DNA of 64,000 nucleotides from Blastobasis lacticolella. Taxonomy: Eukaryota > Arthropoda > Insecta > Lepidoptera > Blastobasidae. The notes under the pieces are model-generated. The model had not been told where the DNA came from. It was given only the letters and a program-made list of their open reading frames with translations, and did not search any database. The stretch's first letter is position 1; each line of letters opens with the position of its first letter. The stretch is taken from the NCBI GenBank assembly GCA_905147135.1, contig LR990051.1, positions 18,877,115 to 18,941,114 on the forward strand, in the 5' to 3' direction. Position numbers and translations under genes: made by a program. Below, one piece after another: positions 1-10,898 of the stretch.

Positions 1-705
1 AATGTCCAATAATCCACACCAGTTCATTTATTTATTTTATTTTCCAGTTTATTGTACACATGAAACTTTGATGAAAAATACAGAGTTATATATTTCTTAG
101 AAGAAATCTCTTCCCGCAGGCCTATCAAAGAGATATGTGATAAATAGTCGCAGATTAGACATGCACAATATCTAACTAAATTCTAATTCAATATCTATCA
201 AGTGTCACTATAAAGGTTCAAGTTTATGTTAATATATTATATATTAACATAAACTTGAACCTTTATAGTGACACTTGATAGGACCTACCCCTGTGGGATA
301 TTTTTATTTGTTACCATGTTAGTAAACCCGATAATATGTGTAATGAAAGTGTAGTGACTAACCGCGAAAGTCACTACCCTATTTTAATTTAATAAAAGAT
401 TTCTGCACGAATTAATGTTCACGCCACTAAGTACAGTCCTTCACAAAAATCGTCTAAAACGTATTACACCTTGCGACTCGACCCCCCAATGTCGGTTCTT
501 TATAAAAAAATCAGCCGAGTCGTCAACACAGCTCGTAATTAATGACCCACCTCGCGCCGGAGAGGTGTCGGGAAACAGTTTTTAAAAGTTTCGGCTACCC
601 GCGAATTATTAATAGGTTCGAGGTGGGAGCGGGGGGATTTTGTACCTTTGGAGAGTCTTGTATATAGATTGTGGATGTTGTAGATTGCAAGGGCATCGTA
701 GTAGC
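1..705. other. Unassigned AT-rich DNA with one long hairpin
   Basis: No coding signal is visible on either strand. The only structured feature is the 195-281 palindrome, listed separately. The stretch from about 480 to 640 is richer in CpG than its surroundings but shows no recognisable promoter or exon. Confidence 0.5.
195..281. repeat. Perfect 43-bp inverted repeat (hairpin)
   Basis: Arms 195-237 and 239-281 are exact reverse complements around one unpaired base at 238. The arm begins CTATCAAGTGTCACTATAAA. The tips are AT-rich and no flanking target-site duplication is obvious. It could be a fold-back element, a template-switch product or an assembly artefact. Confidence 0.9.
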
Positions 706-965
706 GATGATATACGAGTGGTTCAGATGGTTAACATGGTCTGCCATGCAGAGGTCCCGGGTTCGATTGCCGGCCGAGCAGAAATTGAAATAATAAATTT
801 TAATTTCTGTTACGTGGCTGGGTATAGTATGTCTAATAAGTATGTATTGAAAAAAAAGTATGTAACAGTTTATCAGTTATCTAACACTCATAACACAAGC
901 TTTGCTTACTTTGTGGCTAGAAGGCTGTGGCTGTGAAATTGTCCAAGTACATTTATTTATTTTTA
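706..965 (+). repeat. tRNA-derived SINE, family B
   Basis: The head is tRNA-like, with a pol III B-box (GGTTCGATTGCC) near 771. It is followed by a body with AAATTTTAATTTCTGTTACG and an AAGCTTTGCTTACTTTG tail motif, ending in T/A-rich sequence. The same body recurs at 6808-7030, 7552-7726, 20363-20609 and 46176-46370, which defines the family. Confidence 0.75.
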
Positions 966-1562
966 ATTATTAGTAGTAGACCCACAAAACGTTGATCTGC
1001 AAATATGTAATTCTTTTTATCTAAAACTAACCGAAACTTCCAAGAGGAAGTGAAGCAGACCGGTTCTTTTTACTTCTAGAAGTACTATAGCTACTTTACT
1101 TAGACAAGTACCGTTTGTGAATACTCGTGGACTCTCTAAGACAAATCCTCGAATTCCTCGACGACTTCTAATAGAATTGTACGGGGGATGAAATAAATCG
1201 GCGCAGCTCCCACCGACATATCACCGTCGGCGCGGGTGCGTTCGCATCCCCTACTGTCTCACGGTAAGTGCCCGGGGATCAGACGGGGATGCAAGAAAGG
1301 AACGCTCTTAGCTTATTTATAATAGGTACTATACCTAGAATATTGTACGTCCGAAATGGGCAACACTACTTAATAAGAAATTATTGTCAGTGTCATACAA
1401 TTAAAGATTTCTATTCTATTCTATTCTATAACGCGGCATGGCGTTTTTGTTCGACTAGTACCTCTACTGTAACACTGGGGGTCGCTGTGGGATGCAATAG
1501 ATAGAAAATTCTTATAGAAAAATTACATACTATAATCAAATAACCGTAGATATCAACATCAT
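966..1562. other. Unassigned DNA with small repeat footprints
   Basis: No gene is supported. The part near 1475-1545 (GGTCGCTGTGGGATGCA and following) resembles 37441-37505 in receptor copy 2, so it is a dispersed repeat footprint. The remainder shows nothing recognisable. Confidence 0.4.
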
Positions 1563-1712
1563 GCTAGTCCATAACAGTTCACTGCAAGCCTAAGGGCCTC
1601 TTCCACGAAAGGGGAGGTTATTGCCATAATCTCCACACTTGGTATGCCGGTTGGATATCGCAGGTATAAATATAACAATGAAAAAGTCCAGCAGTGGGCT
1701 GTTAGAGCCCCT
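1563..1712 (-). repeat. Family C retroelement tail (3' part)
   Basis: This is the reverse complement of the 3' part of the element seen complete at 3965-4235. It contains the complement of the CAGTGGACTGTTA motif and of the GTGGGAGAGGCCCTAAG-type stretch. It is diverged. Confidence 0.6.
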
Positions 1713-2344
1713 ACAAACGTTTAAGCAAATTTTGGTTTAAATACGAATTATAGAAACCTTATTTTATTATTTGTATACAAACACGCAGCGCCCGCATTGT
1801 TTTCGCACAGTAATCTTGCCGCATTCGGGTATAGGGTAATAGGGTAGCCAGCGCGTTTTCTGTCAGGTAGCTACGCGGTGATTATGCGGGCACGACATGT
1901 ACGCGTTTTCTGTCCGGTTGCTACGTACGAGGTCACTATCGTGTCCTTATGGGCTGTTACAGTGCCGCCGCCTCCGATCTTTCCCAACTCGTTGTCCGCA
2001 ATGCAACTGGCGTCGTGAACTAATGATAATTTATCTGTCAGCGAACCCGCGCGGTATGCTAAGGAATGCGTGCACTTTACCAAGAACGTGGATGCAGTCT
2101 TGACGTTGGAACTTATCCCTTGCTTTCCAACATGTGCCGTGGCTTTTGCTGAGTGTGGCCCCTTTGCACGACTCCTTATGGCACAGGTAACAAAGTAGTA
2201 ATAGCAATGTACCTTTCTCATTGCATTGTGCCCATATGTAAGATTAATGTAACAAACTTTATTTTTTATGTGTATCTACAGTTTTTATGATATATCGTCT
2301 TTTTTTAAAATCGGAGCAAATCAAATGAAATCTTTAACTATCAT
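1713..2344. other. Unassigned DNA
   Basis: Open frames of 116 and 68 codons overlap on opposite strands here, but neither has recognisable domains or clear splice context, and the composition suggests chance frames. A short direct repeat (CGCGTTTTCTGTC) occurs near 1852 and 1902. Confidence 0.4.
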
Positions 2345-2632
2345 AGGACTCTGTCAAGCCTGAGGAGTCCGCCTGAGTGAGTACCACCGTCTTATCTATT
2401 TCTGCCGCCAAGCAACAATCTGTCTGAAGGATAAGGAAGCCAGCTCAACAAGCACGAGGCATTTCAACTTAGTCCTCACAGTGGCAACGCACTTGCGGTT
2501 CTGCATTTTTGTTGCCAGACACGTAAATGCATGAATCGTAGATGTTATTGGCGACAGTTACCGCTTACTATCAGGTGGGCTGTCTGCTCGATTGTCACTG
2601 CGTAGTATAAAAAACATACCTACTAACTTTTC
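2345..2632 (+). repeat. Probable LINE 3'-UTR fragment
   Basis: The stretch around 2550-2632 (GTTACCGCTTACTATCAGGTGGGC, then a T-rich end) resembles the 3' ends of LINEs dispersed in lepidopteran genomes. No reverse-transcriptase coding remains. The family assignment is from general knowledge and is tentative. Confidence 0.35.
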
Positions 2633-3288
2633 TCGTAATAGTATCTACAACATAACGCTTTTTAGCTTAACGCATAAGACATAAAATGACAACAAGCAAA
2701 AGCTAAATAATAGGCATAGTTCTAACCTTACGTCTAGACCGTCTGAATGTCCCTCCAACACAATGGGTCGACAATTGCTGGAAAACCTCACATTTTTACA
2801 AAACTACAGCAAATAGTGTTGCTAGTGGCAAAATGCTGAACTAAGAATTCTAGTACGATTATGGGATAAAGGCTTTGACGCTAACGCCTCCGCTGGTAGC
2901 AAGCTTAACTTGGACGGTTCTACAATAGACTAAGGACGATGTCCACAAGCTACGGTATTTAATTTATTGCGAAGGTGAAAGGGCATTGTGGAAATAATAT
3001 TGTTAGATACGGTCATTGTTGTGGTATTCATTCACTTACGTTGGAGTTTTTTTATTAAATGAATCTTTTTGTTTGTTTTGGATTAAAATAGCGATTTTAT
3101 TTCTGGAAATACTATTTCTAGTTAGATAACTTGTTTTGATAGCTATGTCTATACTAAAATTGTAAAGAGGAATTGTTTGTGAGATTGTGAGTTTGTGGGT
3201 GAAAACCGCGGTGTACTGCTAGTACCTAACTAATATTTATGTTTCGTGCTGATGGAGGATGCCAGCAGTGGACTGATGTTCACGCTCA
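2633..3288. other. Unassigned AT-rich DNA
   Basis: No open frame with domain content, RNA gene or clear element ends were seen. Confidence 0.4.
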
Positions 3289-3452
3289 GATCTTAGCCAC
3301 AGTGTTTCCTTTGGACTATGACATGGGATCGTTCAAGAGGTCACTTTAGAGGCGGGCAACGCATTGGTGTTGCTGAGGTCCATAAGCGGCGGTGACCACT
3401 TTCTATCAGGTGGCCCGCTTGCCTGTTTGTCTGCCGTATAACATAAATAAAC
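3289..3452 (+). mobile_element. Jockey-like LINE 3' tail fragment
   Basis: The translation reads ATVFPLDYDMGSFKR before stops. This is the carboxy end of the same LINE ORF that is present in longer form on the minus strand at 51741-53432 (there TVFPLDYDMGSFKRYIRGLF). The 3'-UTR motif (GGTGACCACTTTCTATCAGG) and an A-rich terminus follow. It is severely 5'-truncated. Confidence 0.7.
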
Positions 3453-3964
3453 TAAACAGACACACAATAAGAATTTGTTACGATTCCTACCCACAACTTC
3501 TAAGCTCCCAGTTTACCTAACCACAATCTAAGAGCTGATAATACCCACCTCTATCTAAAGGCTGGCTCCTTGAAGGTGGATTTAATTGCGCGAGTCGCCA
3601 TAATGGCATCTTAACTTTGCTGCCATTTCGTCTGCCGAAGCCTGTGTAGTTTCCCAATGGTTACGACAAGCTTACGAACATACTCGTACCTTAAAACTTT
3701 ATTTTACTTGTACCAAGGAAAGGATTTCATATTTCAGCCGTTTAGGGTCGAGAGGTTGGAGCCGTGAGCCCCTTTAGTTTTAAAAAGTTATTTTCAGAGA
3801 TTTCTAAAAGACTAATAGACACCACAGATGACCGGAGAGGTGGCTCGTTCCTCGGTCAGAGAATAAGCATTGCTATTGCAACGAGGTAACGCAGCCAGAT
3901 TTCTGGTCACAATTTCGGGGGCAGCGGTGTGGACGTCATTTTAAATTTTAAATTGCGACCCGAT

Positions 3965-4235
3965 ATAAGAACTTGGCCGTGTGGTGTCCGGCAGAGTAGA
4001 ATAGCACCAACCCCTTACACTCATGGGTGTCGTATAAGGCGACTAATGTTTTCGAAGCAACAAATCAAGAGTCTCCGTAGTCGGGAAAATGGGCAGCAGA
4101 ATTTTCCATTGGTATATTTAAACAATGCGACCCGCCTGCCAAGCGTAGAGATTATGGCAATAACCTCCCCTTTCGTGGGAGAGGCCCTAAGTCCTGCAGT
4201 GGACTGTTACGCGCTGTGATGGTGATGATGATAAG
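3965..4235 (+). repeat. Family C retroelement with (TGATGG)n tail
   Basis: This is an approximately 265-bp unit from TTGGCCGTGTGGTGTCCGGC to GTGATGGTGATGATGATAAG. It recurs at 1563-1712, 9007-9240, 23268-23507 and 56460-56720. The trinucleotide ATG/TGA tail is typical of RTE-mobilised elements, so a SINE or RTE 3' end is likely. Its longest frames are not a gene. Confidence 0.7.
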
Positions 4236-5339
4236 AACTTTTGAAAAATATTTTTTATTTAATTTTAATGGTTTACTGGAAACTGGTTTTATTGAAACAT
4301 ACTCTATTTTTGAAATTAAGTATTGATTTTGATATGTAGAGTATACGTAGAATTAAAAATATATGAGCAAATAATTTAGTTGTTAAGATAATTTAATTCT
4401 CATTATTGGGTTACCCCAATAATAAGAATAAAAATTCATTTTAGAAATAAGTAGTGCCTGTTGTGTCGTTAATATTATGTATTTTATTTATTTAAAGTGT
4501 TAAATAAATAAACGTGTGTCGGCACCAGTGGAGAGCGCCGCGGGCTTGCGTGCGATTGGCGGGCTAACTGGCTCTCCTGGCCGTTTGCGCTAATCCAGCC
4601 CTGTGTGCACACACCTTAATGGCTGCACTGAGTATCAGTGATTTAAGTGAAGGTAGAGCATGTTTTGTACTTCTATTAGCTTTGGTCAGGGCATCTGGTG
4701 AAGTGGAGAAAGATTGGCGCGTTTGGACTCGGTTGTTAAGATTTAAAGTTTTTCTTAGTTTTTTCGTGGAATAATTTAGGTTTACTTTAGACATTTATTT
4801 TTATTTTATTTTATTACATTTATTAGGTATATAAAACTAATAATAAGTATATTAATATTATTATTAATTCTGGAATCACATTGTGTTAGGCGGTCTGCAC
4901 ACGTCAATATAAAGTTTTCGCCTGCAACTTTTTGGTAGTAATAAGTCTAATTTAATAAGTAATAAGGTAAAAACTCAAATTTTTATTTGAATGATTGCTT
5001 AAAAAGCTAGCCGTTTAATCAACCGTTTAATTTAACAATTCAGCTGCGACAGACATGCAAACCTATTGTTCCCCGCCTCGTCTCTTGTCTCACATCCGCG
5101 ATCCCGCCAGACGGCCGGCTTAAACTAATCTTCATTACACTTGAGAGCGTTTAAGTGGTCATTGCAGAGAGGTGAGGGAGCAGAATTTATAGCAGGGACT
5201 CTGTATCAGCCACAATTGTTACCTTGATGTTGTTGGTAATAAAGTGGAGATTCATGATCTTGGCCTACTGTTCTGAGGGATATTATGTCTTACACATAGT
5301 ATAAAACAAAGTCGCTTCCCGCCGTCTGTCTCCATGTAT
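4236..5339. other. Unassigned AT-rich DNA
   Basis: A 76-codon minus-strand frame (4564-4794) has no recognisable motif. Short AATAAA-rich stretches near 4440-4510 and 4800-4860 look like decayed retroelement tails. Nothing else is supported. Confidence 0.4.
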
Positions 5340-5760
5340 CTATGTACGCTTAGATCTTTTAAACTACGCAACGGATTTTAATGCCGTTTTCAACAATCGA
5401 TAGAGTGATTTAAGAGTATCGTTTATAAGCTAGAAAAAGAAGGGTAGGTAGGGGTGAAACGAAGTACGCGAACGAAGTCGCGCCGGGTCCACTAGTAATA
5501 TAAATGCGAAAGTTTGTACCTAAAGAAGTATGTTTAGATATTTGTAACTCCTTCACGCAAAAACGACTGAACGAATTTTGGTGAAATTTGGCAGCAATAT
5601 CGCTTAGTCCAGAGTAGCACATAGAATAAAAATTATTTAGAAATTGGGAGTCAAATTTATTCCGAATGGCTAGAGCAGGTCTGGAACGCTGTAACCGAAT
5701 TTTACGCGAACGAAGTCGAGTGCAAAAGTTAATTAATCATGTGTAGGTTATACTATAAAT
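5340..5760. repeat. Dispersed non-coding repeat footprint
   Basis: The motif ACGGATTTTAATGCCGTTTT followed by CAACAATCGATAGAGTGA recurs with small changes near 35205-35250. It is followed by GCGAACGAAGTCG, seen here twice. Such GCGAAGCCGGG-type footprints are common in lepidopteran genomes and often derive from Helitrons; that assignment is not proven here. Confidence 0.4.
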
Positions 5761-6807
5761 CATTAGTATTTTTTTAACGGGCCTTACCCCACCACTTATT
5801 CCCGCCGCAGCAACTCCTGAGTAGTCAGGAGCCACAGCGGGGACCGCACACAGGTCCTGAGTTTTGACACTGGGGCGCGCTCGAGGACATGCTAATACTG
5901 GATTGGAACCCGCAACAAATTGAATTAAGAAGTAACAAGTAGTATCTAGTATTTTAATATTCTGTGGTTATCGGTGGAACTTCGAATCAGCTACAACAAC
6001 TACACTCCTTGATTTTGTGAAGTTTTTTTAGGACTCGTCCTTTCTCTCTACAGCTAATTGTACAGTCATTAAACTAATTAGATGACCCCTAACCTTATGA
6101 TAATCCATATGACAATATGGAATAATGGGCCATCTAATTAGATGTATGACTGGACATACTCACTAACATCCGCATCCCATAGCTCAGATGCGAATTATGA
6201 CCATAACACACCTCTTTTCTCCACACTCATACATCTTCCCATACATTTCAGCAGTACCCATCCCTTGCCCTTGGCGACTGATTACTTACCAATGAATTCA
6301 TTAATCCACAATCGATCAAGTGCAACCTTTCCCTTCTTTGATGTATCACCGCTAAGCCCTAGAGTAGGTAACTAGCATCGCCTTTCTGTACCCTAACCAT
6401 ACTGTGATGTGTAGGGATGCGCTGATACGATTCGAATTAGAAGATCGAAACGGAAGCAAACGATTCAGTGATATTTAATCGATTCAATGCAATGCGTTTT
6501 TTATGGGACTGATACAATTACACTAAATATTTTTTAATAATAAAGAAAAATATTTCCATAAAAACAATGACATCTTCATTTTACCAGATTGAATCTAAGT
6601 TTCAGCAAACGTTAACCATAGGCTCTGCACTAACTATAAGTAAATGTTGTGTTTCCTGCTCTCCTCTTACCTTGATGCGGTAGTTCCAGTTCCTAAATTG
6701 GGTTCTCCCACCTAGTACGTAGGTACGTTCTTTAAGCGATAACGCTGTCTGTTGTTTTCTCTGTTGTATCCCGTATTTATGCAATGAGGTGTACATTCAT
6801 TACGGGA
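5761..6807. other. Unassigned DNA with a small inverted repeat
   Basis: No gene is supported. CTAATTAGATGACCC at about 6075 pairs with GGGCCATCTAATTAG at about 6127, giving a 15-bp stem around a 40-base loop that itself contains CCATATGACAATATGG. This may be a tiny MITE. Confidence 0.4.
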
Positions 6808-7030
6808 CGCAAGAGGTCCCGGGTTCGATTCCCGGCCGGGCAGAAATTTAAATGATGAATTTTAATTTCTTTTACGAGTTTGGGTGTTCTATGTATAATA
6901 AGTATGTATTTAAAAAGTATATAAGTAGTATATCAGTTAGCTAGCACCCATAGTACAAGCTTTGCTTAGTTTGGGGCTTGATGGCGCTGTGTGAATTTGA
7001 CCACGATTAATTATTAATTTTATTTTTTAT
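6808..7030 (+). repeat. tRNA-derived SINE, family B
   Basis: It begins in the tRNA-like arm with GGTCCCGGGTTCGATTCCCG, a canonical B-box. The family body (TTTTAATTTCTTTTACGAGT) and the GCTTTGCTTAGTTTG tail motif follow. The A-box side is missing, so it is a 5'-truncated copy. Confidence 0.75.
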
Positions 7031-7551
7031 TTACTCATTCATTCATATTATTCATATTCATTCATTCGTCTCTGGATATCGAATCGATTTTTCGAACAAC
7101 GACGTACACTTCCAACTACATTTTGTAGCGATTCGATTAGTTGAGTCAACCCACCGATTCAACGACAACTTCATCCTCTCCCTATCCTGAGCATGTACAT
7201 TGGACACTCATCTATCAGGATGAACGGTCTTACCTCCGATGTTACCTCCAAGGCGAGCATCAAAAGATGTTATTGTATCTCTTATAACTGACGGGTGGAT
7301 GGATCACCGTTCGCGTTTGAGTGGTCGCGTTGGAGTCAGGGGAGCTTTTTGTGTTGGTGATTCTGGAGATTAGGTAGGCGTGAAATACATACACAAATTC
7401 ATAATAATATATGTTATGAATTCGTAGTAACAAGTATACATACACATAAAAAGAAAATACACAAAACTAAGCTTGTTAAAAATTTTTAAATTTTCCTAAG
7501 GTCTCCAGTAACCGGAAATAGTATTATTCGTAGTAATAGGTACACTGTATA

Positions 7552-7726
7552 GACTTATATACTTTTAAATACATACTTATTATACATATAATACCCAGAC
7601 ACGTAACAGAAATAAAAAACTATCATTTCAATTTCTGCTCGGCCGAGAATCGAAACCGGGACCTCTGCTGAGCGGCATGTTAACCACTGAACCACCCAAG
7701 TCGCCGGTTGTATGCTATAATATAAT
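7552..7726 (-). repeat. tRNA-derived SINE, family B (reverse)
   Basis: This is a reverse-complement copy of the family B head and body. The B-box region is mutated (complement of GGTTTCGATTCTCGGCCGAG). The tail side is truncated. Confidence 0.7.
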
Positions 7727-8135
7727 TTTTCGTAGTAATATAGTATTACACTGTCTAGACTGACTGACGATGGTCTAGTTTGGTCCGACGTCGCATCGCC
7801 CTACTTTCCTCTTTTGTAAATTTAATTTAAATCTTTTGGATATGTCTTTGGGCCACATAAAGATTTATCATGCCTATGTCTAAATTTAATCATATCTATA
7901 ATTAACATTTTAATTAATTTGAGTATTTTAATAATATCTGTTAGTAATATCTCGTACTTGCAATCTATGATAGAAATAAAAGTAAAATCATATTTTATTG
8001 AATTTTTCTAATAGATACTTAAAATATAATCCATTTAGATATTTATCTATTCACCTATTTATCCTATTAGCCCTTAAAGGTTTTCTTATCGAAGTCTCTA
8101 TATACGAATATAGCCATCACGCAGGCGTTACTTAC

Positions 8136-8186
8136 CAAATTAACAAGAACCAGTAAAAAACACAATCTCGCAACAAAGCTATCCAT
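8136..8186 (-). CDS. Candidate first coding exon (signal-peptide-like), orphan
   Basis: Reading the minus strand from ATG at 8186, 17 codons give a short N-terminal patch then a hydrophobic run (RLCFLLVLVNL). This ends exactly at a strong consensus donor, TTG|GTAAGTA, with GT at 8135-8134. Such an exon would encode a signal peptide or first membrane segment in phase 0. I could not find a convincing second exon: the best downstream acceptor (near 7364) gives a stop after eight codons in phase 0. There is no homology to lean on, so this could be chance. Confidence 0.2.
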
Positions 8187-8409
8187 TACCGTATCACGAA
8201 GCAAATCTGAAGCACGTATTCTTCGGAGCCTCGGGCGATATCTAACAAAAGACGGTGAAAAAATTAAACTTCCCCCCTCCCTTCCCCCTGTCCAATAACT
8301 TAATATAACGCACAAAGGTGGATGGCAGTTTGATATTGTCGTAAAAGATCCGACGCTGGCTCGAGATCGCGTAAACCTCTCACGAGCCCGCTCATATAAT
8401 CCTGACAAT

Positions 8410-9006
8410 AAAGAAAAATTCCTGCCCCTCTTATGAAGAGGTAAGTCCTTGGCAAATTGGTGGGCAGGGGTGGGGTGGAGGCGATGTTGTGCTTTTTAAG
8501 ATTTGAGGCGATATATCAGTTTGATCAAATATGACAAATTAAGTTAATAGTGTTTATTTTACTTTAGTTAAAAACTTTATTGCGTTAAAATTAATACAAT
8601 TGGCGGACTTACTTACAGTCAGCCAGTAGGCCAAAGTTTATGTTGTAAACTTATATGTTGTAAAGTAGGCGTAAAGCTTATGTTTTATGTAGGTACCTAA
8701 TTGTCGTTGTATGCCTTTAAATGAAAAACAGTTCATTAGGAAAGAAAGTATTAAGTATATATATTAATAAATTAGCAATCCTAAAAGTAGCTTGGAGAAA
8801 GATATATCTAATTTATATGTTTTTTGTACCACTACGGTGTCAATGACACTTACGACCTGCCTGAGAGTAAGCAGTCACCACAGCATGTATCTATATATAC
8901 ACCTATTTATTTGGAAATAGTAAAATAAAAAGAATACCTAAAACTATATTTTTAAGACACCGTTTTTTGATAGTATGGCGATGAATGGGAATTGTATGAA
9001 CTTGTT
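8410..9006. other. Unassigned DNA
   Basis: No open frame, repeat family or RNA gene recognised. It is mostly AT-rich. Confidence 0.4.
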
Positions 9007-9240
9007 TATCATCACCATCACAGCCTATAACAGTCCACTGCGGGACTTAGGGGCTCTGCCACAAAAGGGGACGTTATGGCAATAATCGCCACGCTTGGTG
9101 GGTTGGAGATCGCATCGTCATAAATATAACAATGGAAAAAGCTGCTGCCCATTTTCCAGCCTACGGAGACGAGATCTTTTGCCTCGAAAACATTTGTTGC
9201 CTTGTACGACACGCAGCGTAAGGGGTTGGTGCTATTGTAC
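9007..9240 (-). repeat. Family C retroelement (reverse)
   Basis: This is the reverse complement of the 3965-4235 unit, including the tail side (ATCATCACCATCACAGCC) and the complement of TTCGAGGCAAAAGATC. It ends before the 5' terminus of the unit. Confidence 0.7.
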
Positions 9241-9320
9241 TCAGCTACTTATTTCAATATAATGATGCTTTACTAAAGGAAACCGCAGCTCCAGCTAACA
9301 AAACCATTATTTTTTCTTAC

Positions 9321-9486
9321 ACAAGGTCGCTGAAGTCTCCACAGACGGCTATGTCTTCTGCTCCGCCTGGCGACTGCGTGCAGGTAACTGACGCTGTAAG
9401 TGGATTGCCTTTCCGCTTTACATACAGATATTTTGTGCAAACGGCACTTGTCTGCAAGACTGCGCTCTTGAGGGGACAGATACTGC
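9321..9486 (-). CDS. Candidate orphan internal exon
   Basis: The minus strand shows a pyrimidine-rich acceptor (TTTAATTCCTTTCAAG) ending at 9487. It is followed by 166 bases open in one frame and then a consensus donor GT|GTAAGA with GT at 9320-9319. The frame (phase 1 in, phase 2 out) encodes a four-cysteine segment with blocks CPLKSAVLQTSAVC and ASVTCTQSPGGAEDIAVCGD. It has balanced, non-repetitive composition unlike the surrounding repeats. I recognise no family. It could be a secreted cysteine-containing protein, a relic exon or coincidence; no partner exons were found. Confidence 0.28.
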
Positions 9487-9559
9487 CTTGAAAGGAATTA
9501 AACAACGTTATAGAGGTAGTACTGGAGAAATATACGTATGTTTCAAGAGGAAAAACATC

Positions 9560-9645
9560 GTGAGGAAACTTGTATCTACATTCAGGTGACTGAATGTGTA
9601 ACCAAGATCCAATCTGACCAGTTCTGATCTCTGTGACCATGTGAC
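9560..9645 (+). repeat. SINE family A fragment
   Basis: AAACATCGTGAGGAAACTTG and the following CATTCAGGTGACTGAATGTG match the middle of the family A SINE (compare 31779-31840). Head and tail are missing. Confidence 0.55.
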
Positions 9646-9802
9646 CAAGGGACTGTTTACATGGTCATAGAGATTAGACCGCTTACTACAGGTGGACTGT
9701 TCTATTGGTTTGTCACAAATGGTAAAAAGCTTTATCAGACCTTCATAATAGACCCTTAGCACTGTGATCGCTACTTGGTTTGATGACTGTGATTTGATCC
9801 CG

Positions 9803-9893
9803 GGAGCATCGGTTAATGGTTAAGGGGTCCGACTCATACTGCGAGCTTCGGGTTCGAACCCCAGTGCTGCCATGTACCAAAACTCTTTTATGA
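9803..9893 (+). repeat. SINE family A head (tRNA-like)
   Basis: The tRNA-like head has an A-box-like TTAATGGTTAAGG and B-box GGTTCGAACCC, followed by the family motif ATGTACCAAAACTCTTTT. It is a truncated SINE, not a free tRNA gene: the acceptor stem does not pair. Confidence 0.6.
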
Positions 9894-10554
9894 TTTTACA
9901 TTTTATTAGTTGAACACTTCTTCTATTCGAGTCGATAGACTAAACTCTAAATTACAATTTATTTAGTTGAACACTAACCGATACTCTTACGGAACCCTCA
10001 CGTGCCGCGCGGGAGCGCAACCGTTTTATTAATGGCAGATGCGGGTGCACTGCACTTTTAATAAAAATTTCACTGCATGCAAATTATTTGAAAAATATAA
10101 TGATCTGTCCTACTTACATCAAAATTTAACGAATACTCATCATTCACTCATTATATCAATTGCCGTGACCATTTACAAATCCATTCCAGCCCTGAGGTCA
10201 ACGTCCGATAGTGCCCATATATTTGGCACTTACTACACTACTTTCCAAAATAAAATAGGTACTTAATATAACAAAGCCTTCTCTTTCCCCGCTCCACTTG
10301 TAATACTCGCAAACATGATCTAAAGCCCTAACAAAATCCCAGTGGATATTCCGCATGCTATTACCCAAACGGTCAGAGGACAAAGCGTTGTAAATCAAAG
10401 CTGGGGGCTGCACTACTATGAAAATAAGTCCATTTACATTTGAAATATATCCGATGCACCGACCCTCTCTCTGCATGCACGTAAATAACTTACAAAAGAA
10501 ACGCTTGTGACGTAATAAGCAATGTTAGAAAGAACCAAATGGAATGAAATCAAA
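9894..10554. other. Unassigned DNA
   Basis: A 92-codon minus-strand frame at 10198-10476 has reasonably mixed composition but no recognised domain and no clear splice borders. It overlaps a 75-codon plus-strand frame. Neither is called a gene. Confidence 0.35.
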
Positions 10555-10898
10555 TGGTCATCTTGGCGTTAATGTCCCGGTTGTACTCTCGCGAGCCAGG
10601 GCCCGGGTCAGCCTTGACCATGATCCAGGATTTGGTAGATCAGGTATTTACAGTGGGGCGACTGCCATCTGACCTCCGTGACCCTGCTACCAGATGATCA
10701 TGGTTACACATTCAGTCGCCTGATTGTACAGGTTTCATCCACGATGTTTTCCCTCACTCTAAGAGCATCGGTTAGTGTTCAACTAATGTACATAACTCAG
10801 AAAAGAGTCAATGGTACATGGCCGCGGCGGGATTCGAACCCGTTACCTCTCGCTTATGAGTCGTATACCCTAACCGCCCGGCCACCGAGGCCCAATAT
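10555..10898 (-). repeat. SINE family A, near full-length (reverse)
   Basis: This is a near-complete copy. Read on the minus strand it starts with a tRNA-like head (B-box complement GGGATTCGAACCC near 10830) and runs through ATGTACATTAGTTGAACAC and GAAACCTGTACAATC. It ends in the CATGGTCAAGGCTGACCC / AACCGGGACATTAACGCCAA tail. The family recurs at more than twelve places in the window. Confidence 0.8.

Noticed and set aside
4564..4794. 76-codon Lys/Ser/Arg-rich minus-strand frame
   Set aside because: No recognisable motif, no splice context and no second copy for comparison. Length is within chance expectation.
9803..9893. tRNA-like sequences with B-boxes (also 771, 6830, 18540, 31690, 46200)
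   Set aside because: They are heads of SINEs. Acceptor stems do not pair and the downstream SINE bodies are recognisable, so they are not tRNA genes.
10198..10476. 92-codon minus-strand frame with mixed composition
   Set aside because: No domain recognised, overlapped by an opposite frame, and no consensus donor or acceptor at its ends. Kept only as unassigned.
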